From NCBI GenBank assembly GCA_001643675.2, contig LSRY02000060.1, positions 2,501 through 66,500 of the forward strand: a DNA stretch of 64,000 nt, written 5' to 3'. This DNA is from Monocercomonoides exilis (taxonomy: Eukaryota; Preaxostyla; Oxymonadida; Polymastigidae). Under the pieces are notes generated by a model that did no database searches, was not told the origin of the DNA, and saw only the letters and a list, made by a program, of their open reading frames with translations. The position numbers were made by a program, and so were the translations under genes. Positions 39,701 through 50,740 of the stretch are shown piece by piece (position 1 is the first letter of the stretch; each line of letters starts with the position of its first letter).

Positions 39701-40162
39701 GTTTAAATACAATTAAACTTCGTCTTGTGGAAACAACAAAATGATGTTATTTTGAAGTGAAAAAGAGTGCGAAGATTTTGTTTCTCCACTGTGAATGTTA
39801 ATGCATCAAAGAAGAAATTGCAATAATTCAAAATAAAGAAAGATAAAATCAATTTCACAAACCTTGTTCATATGTGCAACATGGTGCATATAAGAAGTTC
39901 TCACAAAAAGTTCATGATTAATCTCCAGCTTTCAAATTGCGTCCTTGCAAAAGATTGAATCATCACTTTGGCTGTCCACTTCTTTCATCAAACCACTATT
40001 GATATCTCTTCTCTTCTTCTCTTTCTCTCTCATTCTCTCTCATTCTCTCTCATTCTCACTCTCACTAACTCTCACTCTCTCTCGCTGACTCTCTCTATTC
40101 TCTCTCTCTCTCTCCTTTGCAGATCTTCTTCGTTAACAGATTAATGATGTTCAACTATCGCA
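39701..40162. other. 3' flank of element 2 with CT microsatellite
   Basis: Non-coding. The notable content is a CT-rich simple repeat (CTCTCATT and CTCTCT units) at about 40004-40118, directly after the element 2 stop on the minus strand. It may mark the 3' end of the element. Confidence 0.6.
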
Positions 40163-43100
40163 CTATTGCTTTGAACGAGATGTATTCCGCCTCAAGTTCA
40201 TCAAGATGCCACTGCTTTCCTTTGCTTTCTCATTTGTCAATTGTTTAATAATGTTCCTTACACGGTCTCTACACGAGTTGGCTGATCTTATTTTCAGTTT
40301 TTCTCCAATATCTGCAAATGATTTCCCATCCATCAATTCTTTTATCAAAATATCGTCTTCCATTCTCGTCCAATGAATTCTGGATTTGCAATTTGTTATT
40401 GGATTTATTGTTCTTTCCTCTCTAAGTTTTTTTCTTGGCTCAAAATCTTTAACATCCAATATGATCTTTCCATCAAGATAGTCATCTATTTGCGATAGGA
40501 ATTCGTTTGCAATATCAATTAAATCTCCGCCACTGGTTTTAACGAGTTGGAGAACATACTCTTTGCATGCTTGAATAGTGGTTTGAGTCTTTTTTCTTTT
40601 TATATCATGTTCCTTCATAAACTTTGTCGCCGCCATTGAATGCAATTTGGATACATAAGAAGATGGATATCCAAGTTTCCAGCAGGCGAATTTTATTACT
40701 TGCAAAATATAAAACCTTAAAGTGACTATTATACTGTCTATCTTCCATTCACTTTGGTTGATTTTCATATTATGGAAAACCTCCGGCTTTGATAGATCAA
40801 AGTCATACGGATTATCGCTTTCCAGAACATCACTTGGAAAGTTTGTTCTGTTTGCAATGATTGTAGCTTTGGAAGTCCTATTGAGGTACTTCTCCTCAGT
40901 AGGACCTCCAAACTTCCATTTTGCTATTATAGAGGCAGTTTCCAGCACGCTTTCTCTTTTGTATGGGCTATCCCCTATTTTGAGCAAAGCTGAACACAGA
41001 AACCCGGAGCGAAAAGAATGGAATCCAAAAAGCTTCTCGGGATAGCCTGCCTGTTTTGCCCTCTTCTGTATCCTTACCCTCATGGCACCTTTGCGCAAGC
41101 CCCACACACGTTCCCACCCCAAATCCTTTAGATTCCATTCATCAAATCGAGTTAACGAAAGGCCAAATTCTTGCACTAAGTATTGTTCAAACCACCATAT
41201 GAAATTCAAGCTGCTTTTTGAACAAATGTCCCCCTCCAGGGTCACGCAATGGTCATCCATTCTAATGTTTTTGCCACACACCAAATTGAAAGTTATCTTA
41301 AGAAATGAAGAATTTTCCTTTGCATATACTCGTACAATATCTCTCAATTTTATATTTGCGCAGGTGATGCTTCTTGATCCTGTGGAGAGTGCGAAAATAA
41401 ACAGTGAAGCCTCCCTGGGCTTCTCGACAACCCAATCTGGAATAGAAGAAATAATTCGTTCCAAATCACCCACTATCAAAGGCTCCTTTTCTTTTGATAC
41501 AAGCATGTTTGCACCACCTCTTGTTTTGATATTTAAGTTGAACATTTTCATGTGAGCCGTTTGAATCTCTCTATTCGCTTGCATAACTGCTTGTCTCACT
41601 TCAATATCCACTGGAAGTTTGGTGTTTGTTTGAGACAAGGAGTATAAACTTGGAATGATGGATGATTTCAAGGATTTCATTGAATATCGACATCCAATTC
41701 CAAGTAGTTTTAAAAACCCATATGTCAATTCCGGTTGCAAAGGCCATGGTTTTTTTTTAAGAGTTCGACATAATAAACAATACATTTCTGAAACCCATTC
41801 ATGTGTTTTTATCGTATCTCCACAAGCAGGAACTCCTCTTTTCATGTACTTATTAATTGTTTTCTTTCCGTAAGATCGTAAAATGTTTGATAATCTTGAT
41901 GGAGAATCATACACATATCTTGGTTGTTTGCACATTGGATTTTTGCTTTTTTCTGCAACCATTTCAATAGGTTTGAACTCTTCGTTTTCCACATTATTAT
42001 ACAACACTTTTTTCGATTCACAAAGACGAAACTTTTCATCTGTTGTTATTTGATCAACAATTGAATAAGGAATTTTACTTGATTCTTGCAGTTTTTTCCG
42101 AAGAAGTGAAAGATTTTCTTCTGTATGCAACACTGTTTTCCTTTTCAATTTGCATCTTCTTTTTTCGTTACGAGATTTTTTCCTCCTTTTTTGTTTATTT
42201 TCATTTTCAGAAGAAAAGGATTCTGATTTCTTTTCGTCATTCCTTTTGTGATAAACACTTGAATTTTGATAATCAGATTCTACTTCGCTCCACATTACCA
42301 TTTCATCCGATTGCTCTGATATTTCATCCGAACTACTGATTTCTGAATTGTTTTCATCCTGAATGCGAATTTCATTGATTCGTTTGTTGCTCTTTTCGCA
42401 TTTCTTATCCAAGTCCTTGACAGATTTTTTCGTTTTCTTTTGATTTCGCAACTGTTTTGTGATTCTTTGTATCTTTGATCTTTCATTTGAATCGTTAAAT
42501 GAACTTGAAGTTATAATTGATGAATCTTTATTCTTTTCCTTTCCGAAATGAGAACGATGAATTGAACTTGTTTCACTTGAAGTTGTATCGTCAGTATAAG
42601 CACCATCTTGTTGTAATTCCAAATCTTGATTTTCAATTTCACATTCCCTTGTTTTCAAACGAGTTGACACTTTCGAAAGTTTGGTTTCATTATAAATATC
42701 CGATGTCTTTCTTCGCTTGACATATGTTCGTTTTTTCATAGCTGATGAGGGTTCTTGTGTATTATTCTTCTTATTTGGTTTGTGAACGAGCATTGATCTT
42801 GCTTTTCTTGGACGGCCAGGTTTTCTTTTCTTTTCTTGATAACATTTTTGTTCTTTCACAACTGATTTTTCATTCACACTTTCTTTCTCAGCTTCATTTG
42901 TTTTACAACAATCTTCAACATCAATGAAAGTTGCATTCATAATAACAGCTCCTCCAATTCTTGTTCTCAAAGCATTAAAATCATTAACAAGCATCAATTG
43001 GTTTTCGTATGCATTAATCAATTCTGAGTTCTCTTTTTCACTTTCTGTAATTATTCTCATCAGGAAACTGTTCTTTTCACGTAAAGAAAAACATTGAAAA

Positions 43101-44102
43101 GAATTTTGTTTATCATTCAAAATCGATTGCTTCGAATATTGCTTGGTGTGTGACAGATGATTTGAATTTATTGATAAATCACGATTAAATTCTTGCATAT
43201 CAACACTTCTTTCAATATCCATTTCTGAAACCAATGACGATGTTTGGGAAGTGCAAACTGGATATTGAATGGATGCACTTACACATGCAGAAGGATAATT
43301 CTGTGTTGGATAATAATTAGCTCCTCCTTCATACAAATGCTGTTCCTGATTTTCAATATGGGATAAATCTTTTTCTGATAATTCAAAATCTTTATTCTTT
43401 TCATTTGAATTTGATGTTTTATCATTAGTAAATAAAGTTTCACTATCGTTGCGTTCGTTACAAAGATTGGAAATACGTTTATCATCTAAATTTTCAGGCT
43501 CAGATTCACTTGAAATATCTTTATCGCAGTTATTGTCTTTCTGCCTCCTGATCTTGCACAATTCATCCAAGTTTTCTTTTCTGACAAAATACAAAGGTCT
43601 TGGGTAAATACTGCGATGTGCATATTGTCTCACTGATTCCAGTGAAGCTTGAAGCGGATATTGTTCAAGTATTGTGGAATTGAAACTTATCTGGGGGATT
43701 GTTTCGTCATTTGCCAAATTCATCAGCCATGAAGAAATTGATTCAATATCGCTATCATTCAGATTTCTTATTGTTGAATCTGTTCTTTCTTGATCATCAA
43801 TCATTCTGCTCTCATTTTCAGTCAAAGATGGCGTTGATACAATATCATCGAAAGTTCTGAATTGTTCTGTTGAACTTATTCTTAAAGGAGAAAGAGGAGG
43901 ACTCACCAAGAATGGAGAAGATGGAGAAGAGACTGAAGACAGCTGTGGAGAATGAAGTGAACTGATTGAAACCAGAGGAGATAAAGCTGGTAATGAGAAA
44001 AATCCTGGTTTTGATGGACTTAGTTCTCCTCTGTTGGCTTTTCTTTCCTCTTCAATTCTTGAAAAAGATTTGATCTTCGAAATTTTGTTGCTGAGATGAG
44101 CT
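40163..44102 (-). CDS. AT-hook / tyrosine recombinase / Myb fusion protein (element 2)
   Basis: An open frame of about 1,310 codons; residues below are numbered from the TTG at 43909 (1,248 residues). No in-frame ATG lies upstream; the frame runs back to a TTGCAG splice acceptor at 44103, and the upstream 60 residues align with element 3, so a first exon is missing. Order: a conserved N-terminal region (FDDIVSTPSL, SISSWLMNL, then SIYPRP and VRKENLDEL near 100-117); an AT-hook, KRKPGRPRKAR, at 361-371; charged linker with basic runs; the recombinase at about 680-1020 with R846 (GSRSITCAN), H964 and R967 (FGFHSFRSG), W998 and Y1008; and a Myb/SANT-like domain at about 1178-1225 (W1180, DRVRNI at 1215, where the telobox Trp is Val). 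The catalytic set is intact, so it could be active. It is nearest in kind to Cryptons, but a Myb tail is not the usual Crypton DNA-binding domain. Confidence 0.85.
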
Positions 44103-46280
44103 GCAATGATTAAAATAAAACAAATATTGATTGGAAACCACGAAATAAATAATGATCAAACTTCTTGCAAAAGTCGATTGAGTGCTTTGAAAAAAAAGAT
44201 ATATGAAAATAATCTTTATTCTTAATTGCAAAAGAATGAAAAACCTTCTGCTATTCACTTTTCTCATTCTTCGAATCATCGCTTAATCAATATGATAAAA
44301 ACGCAACCACACGATTATGTTTCGATATATTAGTTGTTGAAAGCAAACAAATAATGAATAGTTAATCGATAATCAATAAAAACACAAACCTTCTTATGGT
44401 AATTAGGTCTTTTATTCACAATTTTTTGAAAATTGATTTCTTTATTTATAATTATTTCTAATTGAAGTGAAAATGGGTGTGATCTTTATCTTTTTCTTTC
44501 ATATCTATTTCTTTCAAAATGAACACTTTTTGGTCGTTCCAACAAAACTCATAGTTAGAATTTTATTTTGTATTTCATTATCACAATCCATTTGATTTAT
44601 TTTGTTCAACTTTTTTGATATTTCTCAGTGTTTAAACATTCTTCAAGAATCCTTCACTTGATGGGTTATGTTGAAATGAATAGACTCCAATAATGAAAAT
44701 CACGTATAAAGAATGTTCTTTTTTTGATTACTTCTTTCAATATCTGTTTTTCTTACACCAGACTTTTTTCTTTTCTATATATTTAGACATTCCAATCGTT
44801 TTGTTGATTTATTCCTTTCACCAGGCGAGTTTTGCAAGAAAAGTTGATTCATCTTAATGAATGCGTTAAGATATAGCAGTTTTGATATCAAAAAGATTTT
44901 ATTGAATATGTTTTTTCAAATAATTCAAATTTTGATTGAATATAAATAACTGTTATTAATAATGAAAGATCCCTTTTTATTATCAATTAAATCAACATCT
45001 GAAAGTCTATTTGCTTCAATTGAAATTCATTTCTATATTTTTTGATTGTCAATCAAACTCTTTATTACAATGATTGAGAATTAAACAATTTTTTATGATT
45101 TCAAAGATAGAAAGTGAAAATTTTTAACAATATAAAGGAATTTTTGTGAAAATGAATAATGACAGATACAAAATGGAATATAAATTATTAATCTTGACTG
45201 TTTAGTCATTTATTTAATTCATTTCGATTTTCCAATGTGAAAAAAAAAATTAAATTTAGAAAATGGAAATAAACAACGATATGTTTTTAGAAAATGACTA
45301 TCAAAATGTTTTTCATTTTATTTTGAAATAAATTACATTCGTTTGTTGATGCGTTTCTTTCATTGTCATTGCTTTTAACAAATCATTTAAGTTATTTAAT
45401 TATGTTTTCTTGATCAATTTTTTGTCAAACTCCACTTATCCATTCATTTCCCCAGATATTTTTTAAATCGTTTGACACAAAGTTGCAAATTAATATTTTC
45501 TATTTTTTCCAGGTTTTTTATTTCAAAAACATATCTCATTCATGAAAAGATTTTTTCATTTTCATATTCAATCAAATTTTCTTGGTTATTCGGTGAAAAT
45601 CTCATCAACTTTGAAAATTATTCAGTTTTTTCGAAAAAAATATTTTTGAAGTGACACATATCTGTTATTGTTTTTCGATAAAATCATCCTCCAAATATTC
45701 CTATTAATAGAGATAATTAATGATAAAGTTATTTTTTTCCAATGATTCTTCTTGTTTCATTCGCATTCAATTAAAAATTGTGTGCCAAGTGAACAACTTT
45801 CAGAATAACTTTCATATTTCAGTATTCAATGTGCGAAAGACTTCTCCATTCAATAACACTTAAAGAATTTCATTTCAATTGCTTCTTTCTGTTAAACAAA
45901 GCGACATTTGCACCTGTTCAAAGAATTCACAGCCAAATAAAATTGCTCATTATCAAATATTTTTCTGAAGGAGAAGTGTTTTTGTGTGATATGGCAGCAA
46001 ACACAAATACCATCAATTGTCAATCCAACTTGCATGAATAGAAATTGAATATCCTTTTGAGCGCTGAGATGTCAAGCATTTAAGTCCCATTTTCATTGCT
46101 TTCCAGTGTCAAAAAAGGACCCATAAAGTTTTATGGTTAACGAATTTTCTCTTGGAAAGTTGAAAAAAATCGATTTTATGATGTTTTTCATAAAAATTCA
46201 AATATTTCAAAAAAGTTGGATTTTCATCAGTTTTTCATGTTCTTCCCATTTTTCACAATTTTGAATTGACCACGGTCATA
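44103..46280. other. AT-rich spacer upstream of element 2
   Basis: Probably holds the 5' exon and promoter of element 2: an intron acceptor (TTGCAG) sits at its left edge on the minus strand, and candidate donors of GTTTTT/GTTTGT type lie at about 44240 and 44385. A plus-strand 70-codon frame at 45829-46041 is preceded by TTTCAG but has no recognisable features, and I do not call it a gene. Confidence 0.45.
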
Positions 46281-46294
46281 CTAACCTAACCTAA
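46281..46294. repeat. Telomere-like tract (TTAGG)n at the truncation point of element 3
   Basis: CTAACCTAACCTAA on the plus strand, i.e. TTAGGTTAGGTTAG on the coding strand of element 3. Homology to element 2 stops immediately before it. The same 14-mer occurs at 50099-50112. Confidence 0.8.
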
Positions 46295-48842
46295 AATAAA
46301 AAGGGATGCTTCCCTTGGCTTCTCCAACACCCAGTCTGGAATACATCCAATAATTCTTTCAAGATCTCCGACAATTAAAGGCTCCTTCTTTTTGGATTTA
46401 ATCAAATTTGCTCCTCCTTTTGTATCAATATTGAAGTGATACAGTTTTGTCTTCGCAGCACGAATCTCACTCATTGCTTGCTTCACAGCAAGCTTCACCT
46501 TCACACTGACGGATGAATCAGATTGACTTTCAGAAAGAAAATACAAACTTGGGATGATAGAAGCACACAGAGACTTCACTGAATAACGAAGTCCAATTCC
46601 CAAAAGCTTGAGAAATCCATATGTTGGATCTTCCTCCAATGGCCAGGTTGGAAAATGAAACTTTTCACAAAACAAACAAAACATTCCCCTCACCCATTCA
46701 TGACTTTTTGATGTTTCTCCGTATGTTGGTGTCCCTCTTTTGATATATGTTTGTAAAGTCTCCGCGCTGTAAGTTCTGAGTGAATTAGATAATCGATTTG
46801 GTGTGTCGTAGACAAAGCGTGGAGAATCCATCGCTGGTGTGGAAGATCCAGTTGAAATCAAATCCAAAGGCCTGAACTCTTCGTCTTGTTCATAACCATA
46901 CAATTCCTTTCTTGTTTTTCTCACTCTAAAAGCTTCATCAGTTGTAATTTGCTCAATAAATGTGTACGGTTTCTTTCTTGACATATTCAATTTGTGCAAC
47001 AGAGCACTTTTCGTCTCAGCCGTGTCAAAAACAGTCCTTCGCTTTTTCTTTTCCTTTTTCTTCAGAAATGATCTTTGTTTCTTTTGTTTTCTTCCTTTCA
47101 CTTTTGAAATTGCCAAATCTGAACTTGCAATGCTTCCACAATTTTCCTGCGAACTCTCATTTTCTTCTTTATCATTATCTATCAGCATGATCTCTTTATC
47201 TTCAGCGGTTTGTTTTCTATCCATTTCGTTCACTGAAAGTTTTTTTTCCTTTCCCTTCGAACCTTTGACACTCACTTTTTCACCATGAAGAACTTTTCTG
47301 ATATCGATAAATGAAAGATTTTGCAGCTCTTCATTAATCTGAAAATTTCTCCCACTGTCAGGACATTGTTCATTTTCAGTTCCTTCTTTTTCTTGATTTT
47401 CTTTCTCTGATTGTCTTCTTGTCGATATGGTTGAAAGTTTGGATGCAGTATATATATCGGATGAAGAACGCCTTTGTTTGTACACTCTTTTCTTTTCCGT
47501 TTCATCCGTCTTTTGGTATTTCTTTAATGTTCCTTCGATGAATTTTGCGGTTCTGCTTTTCTTGGGTCTCCCTCTTTTTTTTCTTTTTTCACAGATTTTC
47601 TTTAATTCTTTGATATTCTTTTCCTGTTTTTTGTAATTGTCTGGATCTTCCTTTTCTGATTGCTCTTCCAGCTGAACAATTGTAACATTTGAAATCGTTG
47701 CACCACATATTTTGTCCTTCAAAGCATTAAAATCGTTCACAAGCATGAGTTGCTGCTCAAAAACAGAAATTATCTCCTCGACATTATCGTAACGAACTTG
47801 ATTTATCGTGTTCTCCTTTGATAAAGATAGATCAACATGTTGCGATGAACGAATATTGAAACTTGATTGATTTTTATCGTAGTGAAACTCTTTCCGAAAT
47901 TCTTCGTATTCGGTTTTTCGTGTTATCTCGGGGTAAATATGTTCATTTGTTCCATTTGTGGCTTCTGTTGCATTTACAGTTCTTTGCATGAATTGAAAAT
48001 GACTCGAAAACATTTCTGGACATGCACAAACGGATGCAGATGAATATCCAACAAGTGAATCCGAAAATGTTGATGACTGTGCATAAGGATCGCTCCTATC
48101 AGAACTTTTATCCATTCCTTTCGATTCAGATTCTTCAGAATAGAAAGTCTCAGTTGATGAATTCGTCTCCTCCTCATTTGATGATTGTAAAGATTTTTCT
48201 GTTATTTCATTTTCCTTGTGGTTGCCTGAACTGAGTTTGTCTGGAAATTCGTCTGTTGAAGAATTATCTATATTGTCAATATTTCTTTTCATTCTCTCTG
48301 CGCAGAGCTCGTCAAGATTTTCTTTCCTAACGGAAAACAGCGGCCTTGGGAAAATGCTTTTATGTGCGCACTCACGAATGCAATCCAAAGACATTTGCTC
48401 TGGATACTGTTCCAAGACGGTTGAGTTAAAATCAAATTTGGGTAAGGAATCATCATTTTTCAAATTCATAAGCCATTGCGAGATTGATGATATTTGGTCA
48501 GCATTGTCTATTTTTTTCTTTTTGGCTTTTTCCTTTTGAGCAGCATTGTTTGCAATCCTTTCAAGTGATGGAGTGGAAATTACATCGTCGAAGCTACTGA
48601 ATTGAACGGTTGAAGATTGACGAAGTGGGGACATTGGTGGGCTGATGAAGAAAGGAGAAGAAGGAGCGGAAATTGCATTTGAACGAATTGAAGGAGTGTG
48701 ATGAGGGGTAGTTGTTGGAGTGAGTGGTGGCAAACGGTAGAAATTTGGCTGCGAAGGCGATGCAACTCCTTTCTGTGCTCTTCTCTCGTCTTCCTTTTGA
48801 TTGGTGATCTCTTGATTTCGTTCTTTATAGAAAATTAATTGC
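46286..48842 (-). pseudogene. Truncated AT-hook / tyrosine recombinase relative (element 3)
   Basis: An open frame of about 850 codons (815 residues from the TTG at 48733). It parallels element 2 from the N-terminus: SPPMSPLR, FDDVISTPSL, SISQWLMNL, SIFPRPLF, VRKENLDEL, and an AT-hook (KKRGRPKKSR). It then matches the start of the recombinase region (TYGFLKLLGIGLRYSVKSL; GDLERIIGCIPDWVLEKPREASLFI). It stops at that point: where element 2 continues FALSTGSRSITCAN, this copy runs into TTAGGTTAGG and a TAG within it. Every catalytic residue and the Myb domain are lost, so it cannot recombine DNA. The frame before the break is clean, suggesting a recent truncation or a retained use of the N-terminal part. 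Like element 2 it has no upstream ATG; the frame opens past a TTATAG acceptor at 48843, implying a 5' exon. Confidence 0.85.
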
Positions 48843-49154
48843 CTATAATAAAAACGAAAGAAAGCATAAACAAACTGTAGAAATTCATAGAATTTTTGCT
48901 GTTAATTGAATAGAATAATAAAATTAGCACCAATGAAAAATGCTCCACAAACTATTTATCTCCAGCGTATCGGGATCTTCTTAACATTGCAATTTTTCTA
49001 ATACGAAAAAAGAACAGGAAAAATCGATTAATTGTGAGAAATTGATGTTAAAGTGATGTTCCAAACTTGAATAAGTCACAAAATCTTCAAATATATACAA
49101 GAAATAAATTGGATTTATCAGGAAAATTTTTTTCCTTGGATGTGATCAAGATAG
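48843..49154. other. Upstream flank of element 3, no separate gene seen
   Basis: AT-rich; probably holds the missing first exon and promoter of element 3 on the minus strand. A further acceptor-like ATTAACAG lies near 48893 in the reading direction of that gene. Confidence 0.4.
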
Positions 49155-49506
49155 ATGGAGATAATGGTTTGTTCCGCAACATATTATGGTCATGATCAAT
49201 CAATTATTATTTTGTTTCAGATTTTTCCAAAGAGGAAAATAAGCGTATCAGATGTTGTCGATATTGAACAAGAGTTAATTTACAAGTATGTTGGCTATAT
49301 TGTAATTAAAAAAATATTGATTTTGATTCAATTTTTTGATTAGTTCGTTTTTCAATTTTCCAGAGCTCGATCATGAAAAGGCATGTGTAACGAAGTGGAA
49401 ACGCTGTTTGTTAGGTAATTTCACCGTGCTGCAAATAAGATTTCATAAGAAGGAAAAGCTGGACCTAATAATCCAAGTTAGCCAAATTTTGAATATTAAA
49501 CGTTGA
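49155..49506 (+). pseudogene. Candidate spliced gene remnant, unknown product
   Basis: Exon-like pieces separated by intron-like sequence. ATGGAGATAATG at 49155 is followed by GTTTGT...TTTCAG (acceptor ending at 49220), then an exon at 49221-49285 (IFPKRKISVSDVV...), and an intron 49286-49363 with GTATGT donor and TTTCCAG acceptor. The following block 49364-49506 is open in one frame (LDHEKACVTKWKRCLLGNF..., ending LNIKR and TGA), but the exon phases do not join cleanly. It may be a decayed host gene. No family is recognised. Confidence 0.3.
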
Positions 49507-50098
49507 AAATGAATTGTTAAATCTTTTTATCAGGACATATGGTTAGGAGGTTAGAACACAAAGTCACAAGCAGGTTAATTTATCAGTTCTTTTTATGAAA
49601 ACCGAATATTTTCATTGACGAATGAAAACAATAGTATTTTTTGTTTCCATTTAATCAAAAAAAGAAAAAATCAATATTTTAGTATATTAATGCAGTTTAC
49701 TCATCTCATTCGTTTTTCAAAAACACTTTATTCATGTTAAAAACAAAGTTATTTTAAAAATAATCATCATATTCTTTGTTAAAAAAAGGATTTTTCAAAC
49801 AATAATTCATTTTCGACAGTCAAAATAAACTTTTCATTGAAAGATAATTTTAAGATAAAAAACCAATAAGTTTTGGAGCAAAAAGAGGGAAAGATCGTAA
49901 GCTTAATTATTTAAATTAGGTTAGTGGTATTAAAGACCCATAACTTCATTTGAATTTTGCCGGTCAACCATCAAACCAATTATGACAAAAAATATCTCAA
50001 ATGATAGACAAATCACCGCTCTATTATTCAATATCATTTTCATTCCATGCTAGTTCTTCAAGCCCTTCAAATTCTCAGTTTAGGTTAAACTTTTTTTT

Positions 50099-50112
50099 CT
50101 AACCTAACCTAA
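50099..50112. repeat. Second copy of the 14 bp telomere-like tract
   Basis: CTAACCTAACCTAA, identical to 46281-46294 and in the same orientation as the chromosome-end telomere. TTAGGTTAG in the opposite orientation lies 180 bp to the left (49917-49925). Confidence 0.8.
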
Positions 50113-50273
50113 CATTCATTGTCAGCTGTATGCCCGTTGAGAAATATAAACAAATCGACATTCCAGTTGCCAAATGCTTCTGTTCTGTAATGTCCAACAA
50201 CAGAGTTGTCTTTTTCTGTGATGTTTCCCATGAAGGCGAACAAGGGCTCTTTCACAGAAGCAACAAGGGATTC
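50109..50273 (-). pseudogene. Gene fragment ending in a TTAGG tract, unknown product
   Basis: A 54-codon minus-strand frame with RNY-like codon use (…KEPLFAFMGNITEKDNS… to …HTADNEC) whose TAG stop is supplied by the TTAGG tract. It has no start codon. The arrangement repeats that of element 3: coding sequence reading leftward into TTAGGTTAGGTTAG. On the other strand an alternative reading is possible: a plus frame ending at 50348, a 24 bp GTAAAA...CCACAG intron (50349-50372) and a terminal exon 50373-50454 (RYASVVRVIDEHRKK..., TAA). I cannot decide between them; the minus frame has the better codon pattern here. Confidence 0.3.
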
Positions 50274-50740
50274 TCACACAAAATGCACATTCATTCTTAA
50301 TGCTATTTCGCATACTTCCTGGATGACAAAGAATCTGATGAACTTAGCGTAAAAAAAAACATTTTTCCACAGGAGATATGCTAGTGTTGTCAGAGTAATT
50401 GATGAACATCGCAAGAAGAATGGAGCAGAAAGTACTGAAAGTGAAAGCAAATAATATCAGCTGTATTTTCTAAAGGAATATTTGGATAAGTCGATTTGAA
50501 ACAGAATGAAGAGGAGCAGTAAGTTGAAAATGAAGTAAATAGAGCATTTTATTCGAAGAATAAAAAAAAGAAGTGACGAGTTGAATCAGTTTTTCCGATT
50601 GATTGCTGTGTCATCTAATATTTGTTCATCATTTTATGATAGCGTTGAAATGAACTGCTGGAGCATGAACTTCGTAATGATGATTCAGCTCAATAAAAAT
50701 TTAACACGTTTCATAAAATTTAAAACAAATTAATTTTATA

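Noticed and set aside
40004-40118. CT-rich tract as a functional polypyrimidine/splice signal on the plus strand
   Set aside because: It ends in TTTGCAG, but no coding exon follows on the plus strand; it is best read as a microsatellite.
45829-46041. 70-codon plus-strand frame as a gene
   Set aside because: Length is within chance for the region and nothing recognisable is encoded. A preceding TTTCAG is suggestive only.
35064-48842. DIRS/Ngaro retrotransposon or Polinton/virus origin for the recombinases
   Set aside because: No reverse transcriptase, RNase H, DNA polymerase B or capsid-like frame is present in or between the elements.
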